DNA from: Kosakonia oryzendophytica
GTDB taxonomy: Bacteria; Pseudomonadota; Gammaproteobacteria; Enterobacterales; Enterobacteriaceae
Assembly: GCF_900094925.1 (NCBI RefSeq)
Contig: NZ_FMAY01000002.1
Span: forward strand, 381,131 to 445,130
Direction of reading: 5' to 3'
DNA length: 64,000 bases
The notes under the pieces are model-generated. The model had not been told where the DNA came from. It saw nothing but the letters and a program-made list of their open reading frames with translations, and made no database searches. The position numbers and the translations under genes were made by a program. Below are positions 39,388-48,398 of this stretch, in pieces; the first letter of the stretch is position 1; the number at the start of each line of letters is the position of its first letter.

Positions 39388-39416
39388 TTGGCTAATGATT
39401 TTTGCAGGAGGCAATA

Positions 39417-40643
39417 ATGTCGTCATTTGACTACTTAAAAAACGCCATTCGTCAGAAAGGCTGCACGTTACAACAGGTGGCGGATGCCAGCGGTATGACC
39501 AAAGGCTATTTGAGCCAGTTGCTGAACGCCAAGATTAAAAGCCCCAGCGCGCAAAAGCTGGAAGCATTACACCGCTTTCTCGACCTTGAATTTCCCCGTC
39601 GTGAGAAGAATATCGGCGTGGTGTTCGGCAAATTTTATCCGCTTCATACCGGGCACATCTACCTGATCCAGCGTGCCTGTAGCCAGGTCGATGAGTTACA
39701 TATCATCCTTGGCTATGATGACACCCGCGATCGCGAGTTGTTTGAAGACAGCGCAATGTCGCAGCAGCCGACGGTAAGTGACCGTCTGCGCTGGTTATTG
39801 CAGACCTTTAAGTACCAGAAAAACATTCGTATTCATGCCTTCAATGAAGAGGGCATGGAGCCGTATCCCCACGGCTGGGATGTCTGGAGTAAGGGTATTA
39901 AGGCGTTTATGGCCGGGAAAGGTATTACGCCGAACTGGATTTACACCTCAGAAGAGGCGGATGCGCCGCAGTACTTGCAGCATCTGGGCATTGAAGCGGT
40001 GCTGGTGGATCCAAAGCGTACCTTTATGAATATCAGCGGCTCGCTGATCCGCGAGAACCCGTTCCGCTACTGGGAATATATCCCAACGGAGGTGAAGCCG
40101 TTCTTCGTGCGTACGGTGGCGATCCTCGGTGGTGAATCCAGCGGGAAATCGACGCTGGTGAATAAGCTCGCCAATATTTTCAACACCACCAGCGCATGGG
40201 AATTTGGCCGCGATTATGTGTTCTCGCATCTCGGCGGCGATGAAATCGCTTTACAATATTCCGATTACGACAAGATTGCGCTGGGGCACGCTCAGTACAT
40301 TGATTTTGCAGTAAAATATGCGAATAAAGTGGCGTTTATTGACACCGATTTTGTCACTACGCAGGCGTTCTGCAAAAAATATGAAGGGCGCGAGCATCCG
40401 TTTGTTCAGGCGCTGATTGATGAATACCGTTTCGACCTGGTGATCCTGCTGGAGAACAATACGCCGTGGGTTAATGATGGGCTACGCAGCCTTGGCAGTT
40501 CGGTGGATCGTAAAGAGTTCCAGGATATGCTGGTGTCGATGCTGCGGGAAAACAACATTGATTTTGTGCGGGTGGAAGAAGCGGATTATGATTCGCGCTT
40601 CCTGCAATGCGTAGAACTGGTGAAAAAGCTGATGGGGCCGTAG
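39417..40643 (+). CDS. nadR: NadR, NAD-responsive repressor with NMN adenylyltransferase and ribosylnicotinamide kinase
   Basis: A 408-residue trifunctional protein. An N-terminal helix-turn-helix (TLQQVADASGMTKGYLSQLLN, about 17-37) represses NAD synthesis genes. A central NMN adenylyltransferase domain follows, with GKFYPLHTGH. The C-terminal ribosylnicotinamide kinase has Walker A GGESSGKST. The start at 39417 has AGGAGG 8 bases upstream. It follows radA by 29 bases, the usual serB-radA-nadR order. Confidence 0.97.
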   Translation: MSSFDYLKNAIRQKGCTLQQVADASGMTKGYLSQLLNAKIKSPSAQKLEALHRFLDLEFPRREKNIGVVFGKFYPLHTGHIYLIQRACSQVDELHIILGYDDTRDRELFEDSAMSQQPTVSDRLRWLLQTFKYQKNIRIHAFNEEGMEPYPHGWDVWSKGIKAFMAGKGITPNWIYTSEEADAPQYLQHLGIEAVLVDPKRTFMNISGSLIRENPFRYWEYIPTEVKPFFVRTVAILGGESSGKSTLVNKLANIFNTTSAWEFGRDYVFSHLGGDEIALQYSDYDKIALGHAQYIDFAVKYANKVAFIDTDFVTTQAFCKKYEGREHPFVQALIDEYRFDLVILLENNTPWVNDGLRSLGSSVDRKEFQDMLVSMLRENNIDFVRVEEADYDSRFLQCVELVKKLMGP

Positions 40644-40652
40644 CCCCATCAG
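40629..40652. terminator. Bidirectional terminator between nadR and ettA
   Basis: CTGATGGGGC pairs perfectly with GCCCCATCAG around CGTA, overlapping the nadR stop. ATTTATTT follows on the plus strand and CTTTTTC on the minus strand. The genes are convergent. Confidence 0.85.
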
Positions 40653-40654
40653 AT

Positions 40655-42322
40655 TTATTTCGCGATACGTTTGTACTTCATTCGTTTCGGCTCCAGCGCG
40701 TCTGCGCCCAGCGTACGTTTCTTGTACTCTTCGTATTCGGTGAAGTTACCTTCAAAGAACTCCACTTTACCCTCATCCTGATAATCAAGAATATGGGTCG
40801 CAATGCGGTCGAGGAACCAGCGGTCGTGCGAGATAACCATCGCACAGCCCGGGAACTCGAGCAGGGCGTTTTCCAGCGCGCGCAGGGTTTCAATATCCAG
40901 GTCGTTAGTCGGTTCATCGAGCAGCAGAACGTTGCCGCCAACCTGCAGCAGTTTCGCCAGATGCAGACGACCGCGCTCACCCCCTGACAGCTCACCTACG
41001 CGTTTGCCCTGATCGGTGCCTTTGAAGTTGAAGCGACCAACATAGGCGCGGCTTGGCATTTCGGTGTTGCCGATACGCATGATATCCAGCCCGCCTGAGA
41101 CTTCTTCCCATACGGTTTTGCTGTTGTCCATCGCATCACGGAACTGATCCACCGACGCCAGTTTTACCGTATCACCCAGGGTGATGCTGCCACTGTCTGG
41201 CTGCTCCTGACCTGACATCATACGGAACAGTGTCGATTTACCCGCACCGTTCGGACCGATAATGCCGACAATGGCCCCTTTGGGTACGGAGAACGACAGA
41301 TTATCAATCAGCTGACGATCGCCGTAGGATTTGCTGAGGTTGCTGACTTCCACCACTTTGTCGCCCAGACGCGGTCCTGGTGGAATAAACAGTTCGTTGG
41401 TTTCGTTACGTTTCTGGTATTCGGTATTGTTAAGCTCTTCAAAGCGCGCCAGACGGGCTTTGCCCTTCGACTGACGGCCTTTCGTACCCTGGCGAACCCA
41501 CTCCAGCTCTTTCTCAATGGATTTGCGGCGCGCCGCTTCCTGAGAAGCTTCCTGCGCCAGACGCTGATCTTTTTGTTCCAGCCAGGAGGAGTAGTTGCCT
41601 TCCCACGGAATCCCTTCGCCGCGGTCCAGCTCAAGGATCCAGCCTGCAACGTTATCAAGGAAGTAACGGTCGTGGGTGATCGCCACCACGGTACCTTCGA
41701 AGTCGTGCAGGAAGCGTTCCAGCCAGGCCACGGATTCCGCATCCAGGTGGTTGGTGGGTTCGTCAAGCAGCAGCATGTCCGGCTTTTCCAGCAGCAGACG
41801 GCACAGTGCCACGCGACGGCGTTCACCCCCGGAGAGGTTGGCAATTTTCGCATCCCAGTCCGGCAGACGCAGCGCGTCTGCGGCGCGTTCAAGCTGCACA
41901 TTCAGATTATGGCCATCGTGCGCCTGGATAATCTCTTCAAATTTCCCTTGCTGTGCGGCAAGCTTATCGAAGTCAGCATCCGGCTCAGCGTATTTGGCAT
42001 ACACCTCATCCAGACCTTTCAGCGCGTTAACCACTTCAGCCACGGCTTCTTCTACAGATTCACGTACCGTCTGTTCCGGGTTAAGTTGCGGCTCTTGCGG
42101 CAAATAGCCGATCTTGATTCCCGGCTGCGGACGGGCTTCGCCTTCAATGTCTGTGTCGATGCCGGCCATGATGCGCAGCAGGGTAGATTTACCGGCGCCG
42201 TTAAGACCCAGCACGCCGATTTTTGCGCCAGGGAAGAAGCTTAGCGAGATATTTTTCAGAATATGACGTTTCGGCGGGACAACTTTGCCGACACGATGCA
42301 TGGTATATACGAATTGAGCCAC
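40655..42322 (-). CDS. ettA: EttA, energy-sensing ABC-F translation factor
   Basis: A 555-residue soluble ABC-F protein that binds the ribosomal E site and gates the first peptide bond according to ATP/ADP. Two ATPase domains carry Walker A GLNGAGKST and GPNGAGKST and signatures LSGGERRRV and LSGGERGRL. Between and within them lie the arm (ALKGLDEVYAKYAEPDADFDKLAAQQGKFEE region) and the charged linker. There is no membrane segment. Confidence 0.97.
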   Translation of the reverse strand: MAQFVYTMHRVGKVVPPKRHILKNISLSFFPGAKIGVLGLNGAGKSTLLRIMAGIDTDIEGEARPQPGIKIGYLPQEPQLNPEQTVRESVEEAVAEVVNALKGLDEVYAKYAEPDADFDKLAAQQGKFEEIIQAHDGHNLNVQLERAADALRLPDWDAKIANLSGGERRRVALCRLLLEKPDMLLLDEPTNHLDAESVAWLERFLHDFEGTVVAITHDRYFLDNVAGWILELDRGEGIPWEGNYSSWLEQKDQRLAQEASQEAARRKSIEKELEWVRQGTKGRQSKGKARLARFEELNNTEYQKRNETNELFIPPGPRLGDKVVEVSNLSKSYGDRQLIDNLSFSVPKGAIVGIIGPNGAGKSTLFRMMSGQEQPDSGSITLGDTVKLASVDQFRDAMDNSKTVWEEVSGGLDIMRIGNTEMPSRAYVGRFNFKGTDQGKRVGELSGGERGRLHLAKLLQVGGNVLLLDEPTNDLDIETLRALENALLEFPGCAMVISHDRWFLDRIATHILDYQDEGKVEFFEGNFTEYEEYKKRTLGADALEPKRMKYKRIAK

Positions 42323-42540
42323 GTTGGACTTCGCCTCTTTTTATCGTCATAGAAGGAGTATTCAACAGCGGAGTGTAGCCGTTTTCGACGCTTAAGCCCA
42401 GCCAGCTAAGCCCGGAGTGTTAAATCCCGTGAGAAAGGTAAAAAAGTGTTCGGAACATGGCGCGTTAAGGCCTGCCCGGTTAGCATTACATCATGACGCG
42501 GCATGACGCTGCCACTAAGAGAGAATAAGAGGAAAGAGCT

Positions 42541-44481
42541 GTGCAGAGAGCTAAACATACCGCCTGGCGATTTGCGGCGGCCTGCGTTTGTTTGCTGTCC
42601 CTCAGCAATGCGGCGCGTGCGGATTCACTGGATGAACAACGTAATCGCTACGCGCAGATCAAAACTGCGTGGGATAACAAACAGATGGATGTGGTGCAGC
42701 AACTGCTGCCGACGCTGAAGACCTATCCGTTGTACCCCTATCTTGAATATCGCCAGATCACTGATGATCTGATGAATCAGCCCGCGATCACCGTCTCCAA
42801 TTTTGTGCAGGCTAACCCCACGTTACCGGCGGCGCGTGCGCTGAAGTCCCGCTTTGTCAATGAACTGGCCCGCCGCCAGGACTGGCGAGGACTGCTGGCG
42901 TTCAGCCCGGAAAAACCGACCACCACTGAGGCGCAGTGTAACTACTACTTTGCTAAATGGAGCACCGGTCAGGCGGAAGAGGCCTGGGCCGGAGCAAAAG
43001 AGTTGTGGCTGACCGGCAAAAGCCAGCCGAATGCCTGTGACTCGCTTTTTGGCGCGTGGCGAGCCTCGGGTGCTCAGGATCCGCTAGCGTTCCTGGAACG
43101 CATTCGTCTGGCGATGAAAGCAGGCAATACTAAACTGGTCACACTGTTGGCCGGGCAGATGCCGTCGGACTATCAGACTATCTCAACGGCGATCATTAAT
43201 CTGGCCAACGATCCCGGTACGGTGATGGATTTTGCCCGTACAACCGGCGCGACCGATTTTACGCGCCAGATGGCGGCGGAAGCTTTTGAAAGTGTAGCGC
43301 GCCAGGATGTGGAGAATGCCCGGTTGATGATCCCGTCGCTGGTGCAGGCGCAACAGTTAAACGACGAACAAACCCAGACTTTACGCGATATTGTCGCCTG
43401 GCGCTTAATGGGCAATGACGTCACCAGCGATCAGGCACGCTGGCGCGATGATGCAATCATGCGTTCGCAATCTATTTCGCTGCTCGAACGGCGCGTGCGT
43501 ATGGCAATTGGCGATGGCGACCGCCGTGGGCTCAATACCTGGCTTTCCCGTTTGCCGATGGAGGCGAAAGAGAAAGATGAATGGCGATACTGGCAGGCGG
43601 ATCTGTTGCTTGAACGCGGGCGAGACACGGAGGCCAAAGAGATCCTGCACGCACTAATGCAGCAGCGTGGCTTCTACCCGATGGCCGCTGCTCAGCGTCT
43701 GGGTGAGGATTATCCGTTGCAGGTGGATAAGGCACCGGGTAACCCCGATCCCGCGTTGGTCCAGGGCGCGGAAATGGCGCGCGTGCGTGAGCTAATGTAC
43801 TGGGGGCTGGATAATACTGCCCGTAGCGAGTGGGCCAATCTGGTGACCAGCCGCAACCAACAGGAGCAGGCGCAACTGGCGCGTTACGCGTTTAATCAGC
43901 ACTGGTGGGATCTCAGCGTGCAGGCCACCATTGCCGGCAAACTGTGGGATCATCTGGAAGAGCGTTTCCCGCTGGCCTACAACGATCTTTATGCCCGTTA
44001 CACCCGCGGCAAAGGGATCACCCAGAGCTATGCGATGGCAATTTCGCGCCAGGAAAGCGCGTGGAACCCCGCCGCACGTTCGCCAGTCGGGGCCAGCGGT
44101 CTGATGCAACTTATGCCTGGTACCGCAACGCACACGGTGAAGATGTTCAACATTCCAGGGTACAGTAATGCCAGTCAGCTCTTTGATCCGGAAACCAATA
44201 TCAATATCGGCACCAGCTATCTGCAATATGTTTATCAGCAGTTTGGTAATAACCGTATTTTCTCCTCTGCCGCGTATAACGCCGGACCTGGACGTGTGCG
44301 TAGCTGGTTGAACAACAGTGGCGGGAAATTGGATGCGGTGGCGTTTGTTGAAAGCATTCCGTTTTCTGAAACCCGTAGCTATGTGAAAAACGTCCTCGCC
44401 TATGATGCGTACTATCGTTTCTTTATGGGTGAGAGAAAGCCTGCTGTGTTCAGTGATGCTGAATGGCAGCGCCGTTACTGA
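42541..44481 (+). CDS. slt: Slt70, soluble lytic murein transglycosylase
   Basis: A 646-residue periplasmic exolytic transglycosylase that releases 1,6-anhydromuropeptides. A signal peptide ends at ARA-D (about 28). A long helical superhelix domain follows. The C-terminal lysozyme-like domain has catalytic Glu in ISRQESAWNP, then GASGLMQLMPGTA and AYNAGPGRV. The start is GTG at 42541, preceded by GAGGAAAGAG; length fits E. coli (645). Confidence 0.96.
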   Translation: MQRAKHTAWRFAAACVCLLSLSNAARADSLDEQRNRYAQIKTAWDNKQMDVVQQLLPTLKTYPLYPYLEYRQITDDLMNQPAITVSNFVQANPTLPAARALKSRFVNELARRQDWRGLLAFSPEKPTTTEAQCNYYFAKWSTGQAEEAWAGAKELWLTGKSQPNACDSLFGAWRASGAQDPLAFLERIRLAMKAGNTKLVTLLAGQMPSDYQTISTAIINLANDPGTVMDFARTTGATDFTRQMAAEAFESVARQDVENARLMIPSLVQAQQLNDEQTQTLRDIVAWRLMGNDVTSDQARWRDDAIMRSQSISLLERRVRMAIGDGDRRGLNTWLSRLPMEAKEKDEWRYWQADLLLERGRDTEAKEILHALMQQRGFYPMAAAQRLGEDYPLQVDKAPGNPDPALVQGAEMARVRELMYWGLDNTARSEWANLVTSRNQQEQAQLARYAFNQHWWDLSVQATIAGKLWDHLEERFPLAYNDLYARYTRGKGITQSYAMAISRQESAWNPAARSPVGASGLMQLMPGTATHTVKMFNIPGYSNASQLFDPETNINIGTSYLQYVYQQFGNNRIFSSAAYNAGPGRVRSWLNNSGGKLDAVAFVESIPFSETRSYVKNVLAYDAYYRFFMGERKPAVFSDAEWQRRY

Positions 44482-44502
44482 TTTCTGTGGTTTATGCTAT
44501 GC

Positions 44503-44526
44503 TGTGTACTCGCTTAAGAGTACACA
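44503..44526. promoter_or_regulatory. trp operator at the trpR promoter
   Basis: TGTGTACT-CGCTTAAG-AGTACACA: eight-base arms match perfectly and contain the GTACT/AGTAC core of TrpR operators. It ends 30 bases before the trpR ATG, so TrpR should repress its own gene. Confidence 0.85.
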
Positions 44527-44555
44527 GCACTGAACCCTGAGAGTGGCGGTAAATT

Positions 44556-44885
44556 ATGACTCAGCAATCCCCTTATTCAGCAGCAATGGCCGAGCAACGC
44601 AACCAGGAGTGGCTGCGTTTTGTTGAACTGGTCCGGCAGTCTTATGAGAAGGATCTGCATATTCCGTTGCTTAACCTGATGCTTACACCGGACGAGCGTG
44701 AAGCATTGGGCACCCGAGTACGGATTATCGAAGAGCTGCTGCGTGGTGAGATGAGCCAGCGTGAGCTGAAATCCGAACTCGGTGCGGGCATCGCGACGAT
44801 TACCCGTGGATCGAACAGCCTGAAGGCCGCGCCAGCGGACTTACGTTTGTGGCTGGAAGAGACCTTACTGAACGGTCAACGGTAA
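44556..44885 (+). CDS. trpR: TrpR, tryptophan repressor
   Basis: A 109-residue all-helical dimeric repressor that binds DNA when loaded with L-tryptophan. The reading heads are in [25 protein letters not shown] (about 68-92), and [12 protein letters not shown] forms the ligand region. Its last 10 bases overlap the convergent yjjX stop, with no room for a terminator between them. Confidence 0.97.
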   Translation: MTQQSPYSAAMAEQRNQEWLRFVELVRQSYEKDLHIPLLNLMLTPDEREALGTRVRIIEELLRGEMSQRELKSELGAGIATITRGSNSLKAAPADLRLWLEETLLNGQR

Positions 44886-45391
44886 ATCGCATTGTGAAAC
44901 GGGCTGAGCGCGAGGATCACCGCCTGGTGGTAGACGCTCGCGCGGGTCAGTTTCCCGGCGGTGAACACGCCGATCGCGCCGTCCTTACGGCCAATTTCAT
45001 CGATGCCGGTGTGGTGTGACATCACCGGTCCCAACGCTTCTCCTGCTCGTACTTTCTCCAGGATCACCGCCGGTAGCGGAAGCGTAGCCGAGCGGGCTTC
45101 TCCGCGCTGGTGATGATTTTCAATCACCACCCAGCTAAAGGTGCTGTCGCCGTCTATACCGGCTTCAATGGCAACCCAAAAATCCGCTTCGGGTCGGATT
45201 TGCCGCGCGTTGGTAACACGATTTCGTGCGCCAGCCCGCGTTTCGTCACTGCCAAACGGCTGTTCCGGGACGCCACTATCGACGGAGACGGACTCAATAT
45301 GGCAGGATCCCTCCCCGAAGATCTCGTTAAAAGCGTGCAGAATCGCCCGAATTTTTGCGGGATTGGTGGTAGCTGAGACAACATGGTGCAT
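44876..45391 (-). CDS. yjjX: YjjX, inosine/xanthosine triphosphatase
   Basis: A 171-residue house-cleaning nucleotidase that hydrolyses ITP and XTP. Typical features are the N-terminal [14 protein letters not shown], the [20 protein letters not shown] substrate loop, and EAGID. It is divergent from gpmB across 99 bases and overlaps the 3' end of trpR by 10 bases. Confidence 0.94.
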   Translation of the reverse strand: MHHVVSATTNPAKIRAILHAFNEIFGEGSCHIESVSVDSGVPEQPFGSDETRAGARNRVTNARQIRPEADFWVAIEAGIDGDSTFSWVVIENHHQRGEARSATLPLPAVILEKVRAGEALGPVMSHHTGIDEIGRKDGAIGVFTAGKLTRASVYHQAVILALSPFHNAIYR

Positions 45392-45490
45392 AATCTATAC
45401 TTGGCTTGTCCGAAACGAGACGCGTTCTTTACTCCGGGCAGAGGCCTTCCTCAGAGAATAAATTCATCGCAGTATAATGGATAAAAAAGC

Positions 45491-46138
45491 ATGTTACAGG
45501 TATACCTTGTTCGCCACGGTGAAACGCAGTGGAACGCCGAGCGTCGTATTCAAGGCCAGTCTGACAGTCCGTTAACCGACAAAGGGGAGCAGCAGGCCCG
45601 GCAGGTGGCTGAGCGCGCCAAAGCGTTAGGCATCACCCACATCATCGCCAGCGACCTGGGTCGAACGCGTCGTACGGCTGAAATTATCGCTGATGTTTGT
45701 GGCTGCGGAGTCACGCTTGAGCCGCGCTTACGCGAGCTGGATATGGGCGTGCTGGAGCGTCGCCACATCGAATCCCTGACGGAAGAAGAAGAGAGCTGGC
45801 GTCGCCAACTGGTGAATGGCACAGCGGATGGTCGTATTCCTGATGGTGAGTCTATGCAGGAGTTAAGTGACCGCATGCATGCGGCGCTGGCAAACTGCCT
45901 CGAACTGCCGGAAGGCAGCCGCCCGATGCTGGTCAGTCACGGTATGGCGTTGGGCTGTCTGGTCAGTACAATCCTTGGGCTTCCTGCCTGGGCTGAACGC
46001 CGTTTGCGTCTGCGCAACTGCTCCATTTCCCGTATCGATTATCAGCAAAGCCCGTGGCTGGCATCCGGATGGGTGGTGGAAACCGCAGGAGACGTCTCGC
46101 ATCTGGACGCTCCCGCGCTGGATGAGTTGCAGCGTTAG
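45491..46138 (+). CDS. gpmB: GpmB (YtjC), phosphoglycerate-mutase-like phosphatase
   Basis: A 215-residue histidine phosphatase. The phosphohistidine motif is VRHGETQWN (residues 7-15), and the second His lies in VSHGMALG. It belongs to the dPGM-like branch but acts mainly as a phosphatase in characterised relatives. The last 4 bases overlap the convergent rob stop. Confidence 0.93.
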   Translation: MLQVYLVRHGETQWNAERRIQGQSDSPLTDKGEQQARQVAERAKALGITHIIASDLGRTRRTAEIIADVCGCGVTLEPRLRELDMGVLERRHIESLTEEEESWRRQLVNGTADGRIPDGESMQELSDRMHAALANCLELPEGSRPMLVSHGMALGCLVSTILGLPAWAERRLRLRNCSISRIDYQQSPWLASGWVVETAGDVSHLDAPALDELQR

Positions 46139-47010
46139 CGGCGAATAGGCACCAGAAACTCGCAGCGGATGTGCGCTGGCGGCTCGCGGTCGCTCTCGCT
46201 GCCATCATGCTGCGGATAAAAGTGCTCAATATCCTGCCCTTTGCGGCGCGTAAGGTTGAGCATTGGCATACAGGTGCCATACACCGTCAGGATAAATGCC
46301 TGTACGCCGTCTGGGGAGCCTTCGTAGGAAAACGCGACATAATCGCCGCCTTCCAGCAGCACAGGTTCGGCGTTATTCAAATGCCCGTTCGCCATCTCCG
46401 GTGTTAGCGCTGTTGTGTAAAACACTTCCTGTTCGTCATCTTTTTCCAGGCTCGGGCGCGGTTCATGCAGGCCGTACAACTCAGACGGGATGGTCGGAGA
46501 GTTACTTAAAAAGTCACGCCAGAACTGAATACGCATCTGATTACGGAAATCAGAGATCTCTTCCAATGAACAGGTATAACTCTGTGTTGTACCAATCAGG
46601 TGCATCGGTGGCAGCGTAACGAATTCATGCTTCGGCAGGGCAAATTCCCCCAGACGCATTGGCGGGCGGATGCCAAAAGCACTCCAGTCTGGCGAACGGC
46701 GGTAAAGTGCCGGCGTAACGGCAAACTGTTTTTTGAAGGCTCGGGTAAAAGTTTGTTGTGAATCAAAGCGGTATTGTAGAGCTATATCCAGGATTGGGCG
46801 GGCGGTAAGACGCAGCGCAACGGCAGACTTCGACAAACGACGTGCACGGATATACGCACCGATGGCATGGCCCGTTACGTCTTTGAACATCCTTTGCAAA
46901 TGCCACTTGGAATAACCTGCTTTTGCCGCCACATTGTCTAAAGACAAGGGCTGATCCAGATGGCCTTCCAGCCAGGCAAGTAAGTCGCGAATGATCCCAG
47001 CCTGATCCAT
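46135..47010 (-). CDS. rob: Rob, AraC/XylS-family regulator
   Basis: A 291-residue activator of the MarA/SoxS/Rob regulon (efflux, redox and bile-salt defence). The N-terminal DNA-binding domain has two helix-turn-helix units, VAAKAGYSKWHLQRMFKD and IALQYRFDSQQTFTRAFKK. A C-terminal GyrI-like ligand domain, which distinguishes Rob from MarA, follows from about residue 120. Its 214-base upstream region is shared with divergent creA. Confidence 0.97.
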   Translation of the reverse strand: MDQAGIIRDLLAWLEGHLDQPLSLDNVAAKAGYSKWHLQRMFKDVTGHAIGAYIRARRLSKSAVALRLTARPILDIALQYRFDSQQTFTRAFKKQFAVTPALYRRSPDWSAFGIRPPMRLGEFALPKHEFVTLPPMHLIGTTQSYTCSLEEISDFRNQMRIQFWRDFLSNSPTIPSELYGLHEPRPSLEKDDEQEVFYTTALTPEMANGHLNNAEPVLLEGGDYVAFSYEGSPDGVQAFILTVYGTCMPMLNLTRRKGQDIEHFYPQHDGSESDREPPAHIRCEFLVPIRR

Positions 47011-47224
47011 ATAATATCCTCTTCCTTAAAACAGCGGTTAACGCTTGATACAAGGGACGGATGATAGCGGGTTTTTTTTGCTTTAGCATTCAGTGTTTTT
47101 TTTGTGCACTGATGCGCATTGTGACTGATTTTCATCATAAATTTTGTAAATTGGTGATCTTCAAACGAATTCTCATCATAAAGATGAATAGTTACGTAAC
47201 GTAATATTCAAAAATGGTAACAAT

Positions 47225-47698
47225 ATGAAATACACAAAGTTAATAGTTCCTGCATTGCTGTTGACGACGCTGAGTGGCGCACACGCAGAACAGATTGGAT
47301 CGGTGGATACCGTCTTCAAAATGTTTGGCCCCGATCATAAGATCGTGGTTGAGGCATTTGATGATCCGGACGTGAAAAACGTAACCTGCTATATCAGTCG
47401 GGCGAAAACTGGCGGTATCAAAGGCGGCCTGGGGCTGGCGGAAGATACCTCCGATGCTGCGATCTCTTGCCAGCAGGTAGGGCCGGTTGAGCTGACGGAT
47501 AAAATTAAGAGCGGCAAGGCGCAGGGCGACGTGGTTTTCCAGAAGCGTACGTCGCTGGTGTTCAAGAAATTGCAGGTTGTGCGCTTCTATGATGAGAAAC
47601 GTAACACTTTGGCCTATTTAGCCTATTCCGATAAAGTGGTGGAAGGCTCGCCGAAAAATGCATTGAGCGCGGTACCGATCATGCCATGGAGTAAGTAA
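47225..47698 (+). CDS. creA: CreA, periplasmic protein
   Basis: A 157-residue exported protein with a signal peptide ([21 protein letters not shown], cleaved before E22). Two cysteines (NVTCYIS and AISCQQV) may form a disulfide. The function is unknown; it heads the creABCD cluster and stops 4 bases before creB. Confidence 0.93.
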   Translation: MKYTKLIVPALLLTTLSGAHAEQIGSVDTVFKMFGPDHKIVVEAFDDPDVKNVTCYISRAKTGGIKGGLGLAEDTSDAAISCQQVGPVELTDKIKSGKAQGDVVFQKRTSLVFKKLQVVRFYDEKRNTLAYLAYSDKVVEGSPKNALSAVPIMPWSK

Positions 47699-47702
47699 CA
47701 GA

Positions 47703-48398
47703 ATGCCTGGAGTGCAACCGCTGATCTGGCTGGTAGAAGATGAAATCAGCATCGCTGAAACGCTCATTTACATGTTGCAACAAGATGGGTTTAGCGTCAC
47801 CGCCTTTGAGCGTGGACTGCCGGTTCTTGATGCCGCAGTACAGCGGTTACCGGATCTGGTTATTCTGGATGTTGGCCTGCCGGATATCAGCGGTTTCGAA
47901 TTGTGTCGGCGGCTTCTGGCGCATGCGCCAGCGCTACCGGTGTTGTTCCTGACGGCTCGCAGTGATGAGGTGGATAAACTGCTGGGGCTGGAGATGGGCG
48001 CGGATGATTACATCGCGAAACCCTTTTCTCCACGGGAGGTCTGCGCCAGGGTGCGTACCGTACTGCGCAGGCTGCAAAAGTCGACGCTGCACAGCGATAT
48101 GTTGCGGGTAGGGCAGTTTGAACTTGATGAAGCCGCCGCGCTGATTCGCTGGTGTGGTGAACCTTTGCTGCTGACGCGCTATGAATTTCTGTTGTTAAAA
48201 ACGTTGCTCCTGGCGCCCGGGCGCGTTTTCTCCCGCCAGCAGTTAATGGATCAGGTATGGAGCGACGCGCAGGAGAGTTTTGATCGCACCGTCGATACCC
48301 ATATCAAGACGCTGCGCGCCAAATTACGTGCTATCAATCCGGAAAGTAATCCGATCAATACGCATCGTGGTATGGGCTATAGCCTGGGGATCCGCTAA
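47703..48398 (+). CDS. creB: CreB, OmpR-type response regulator
   Basis: A 231-residue response regulator. Phosphoacceptor Asp56 is in LVILDVGLPD, with the acidic pair VEDE at 11-14 and a conserved KPF lysine. The C-terminal winged helix (LTRYEFLLLKTLLLAPG to HRGMGYSLGI) binds cre tags, TTCAC-N6-TTCAC. The stop TAA and the creC ATG share one base (TAATG). Confidence 0.95.
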   Translation: MPGVQPLIWLVEDEISIAETLIYMLQQDGFSVTAFERGLPVLDAAVQRLPDLVILDVGLPDISGFELCRRLLAHAPALPVLFLTARSDEVDKLLGLEMGADDYIAKPFSPREVCARVRTVLRRLQKSTLHSDMLRVGQFELDEAAALIRWCGEPLLLTRYEFLLLKTLLLAPGRVFSRQQLMDQVWSDAQESFDRTVDTHIKTLRAKLRAINPESNPINTHRGMGYSLGIR

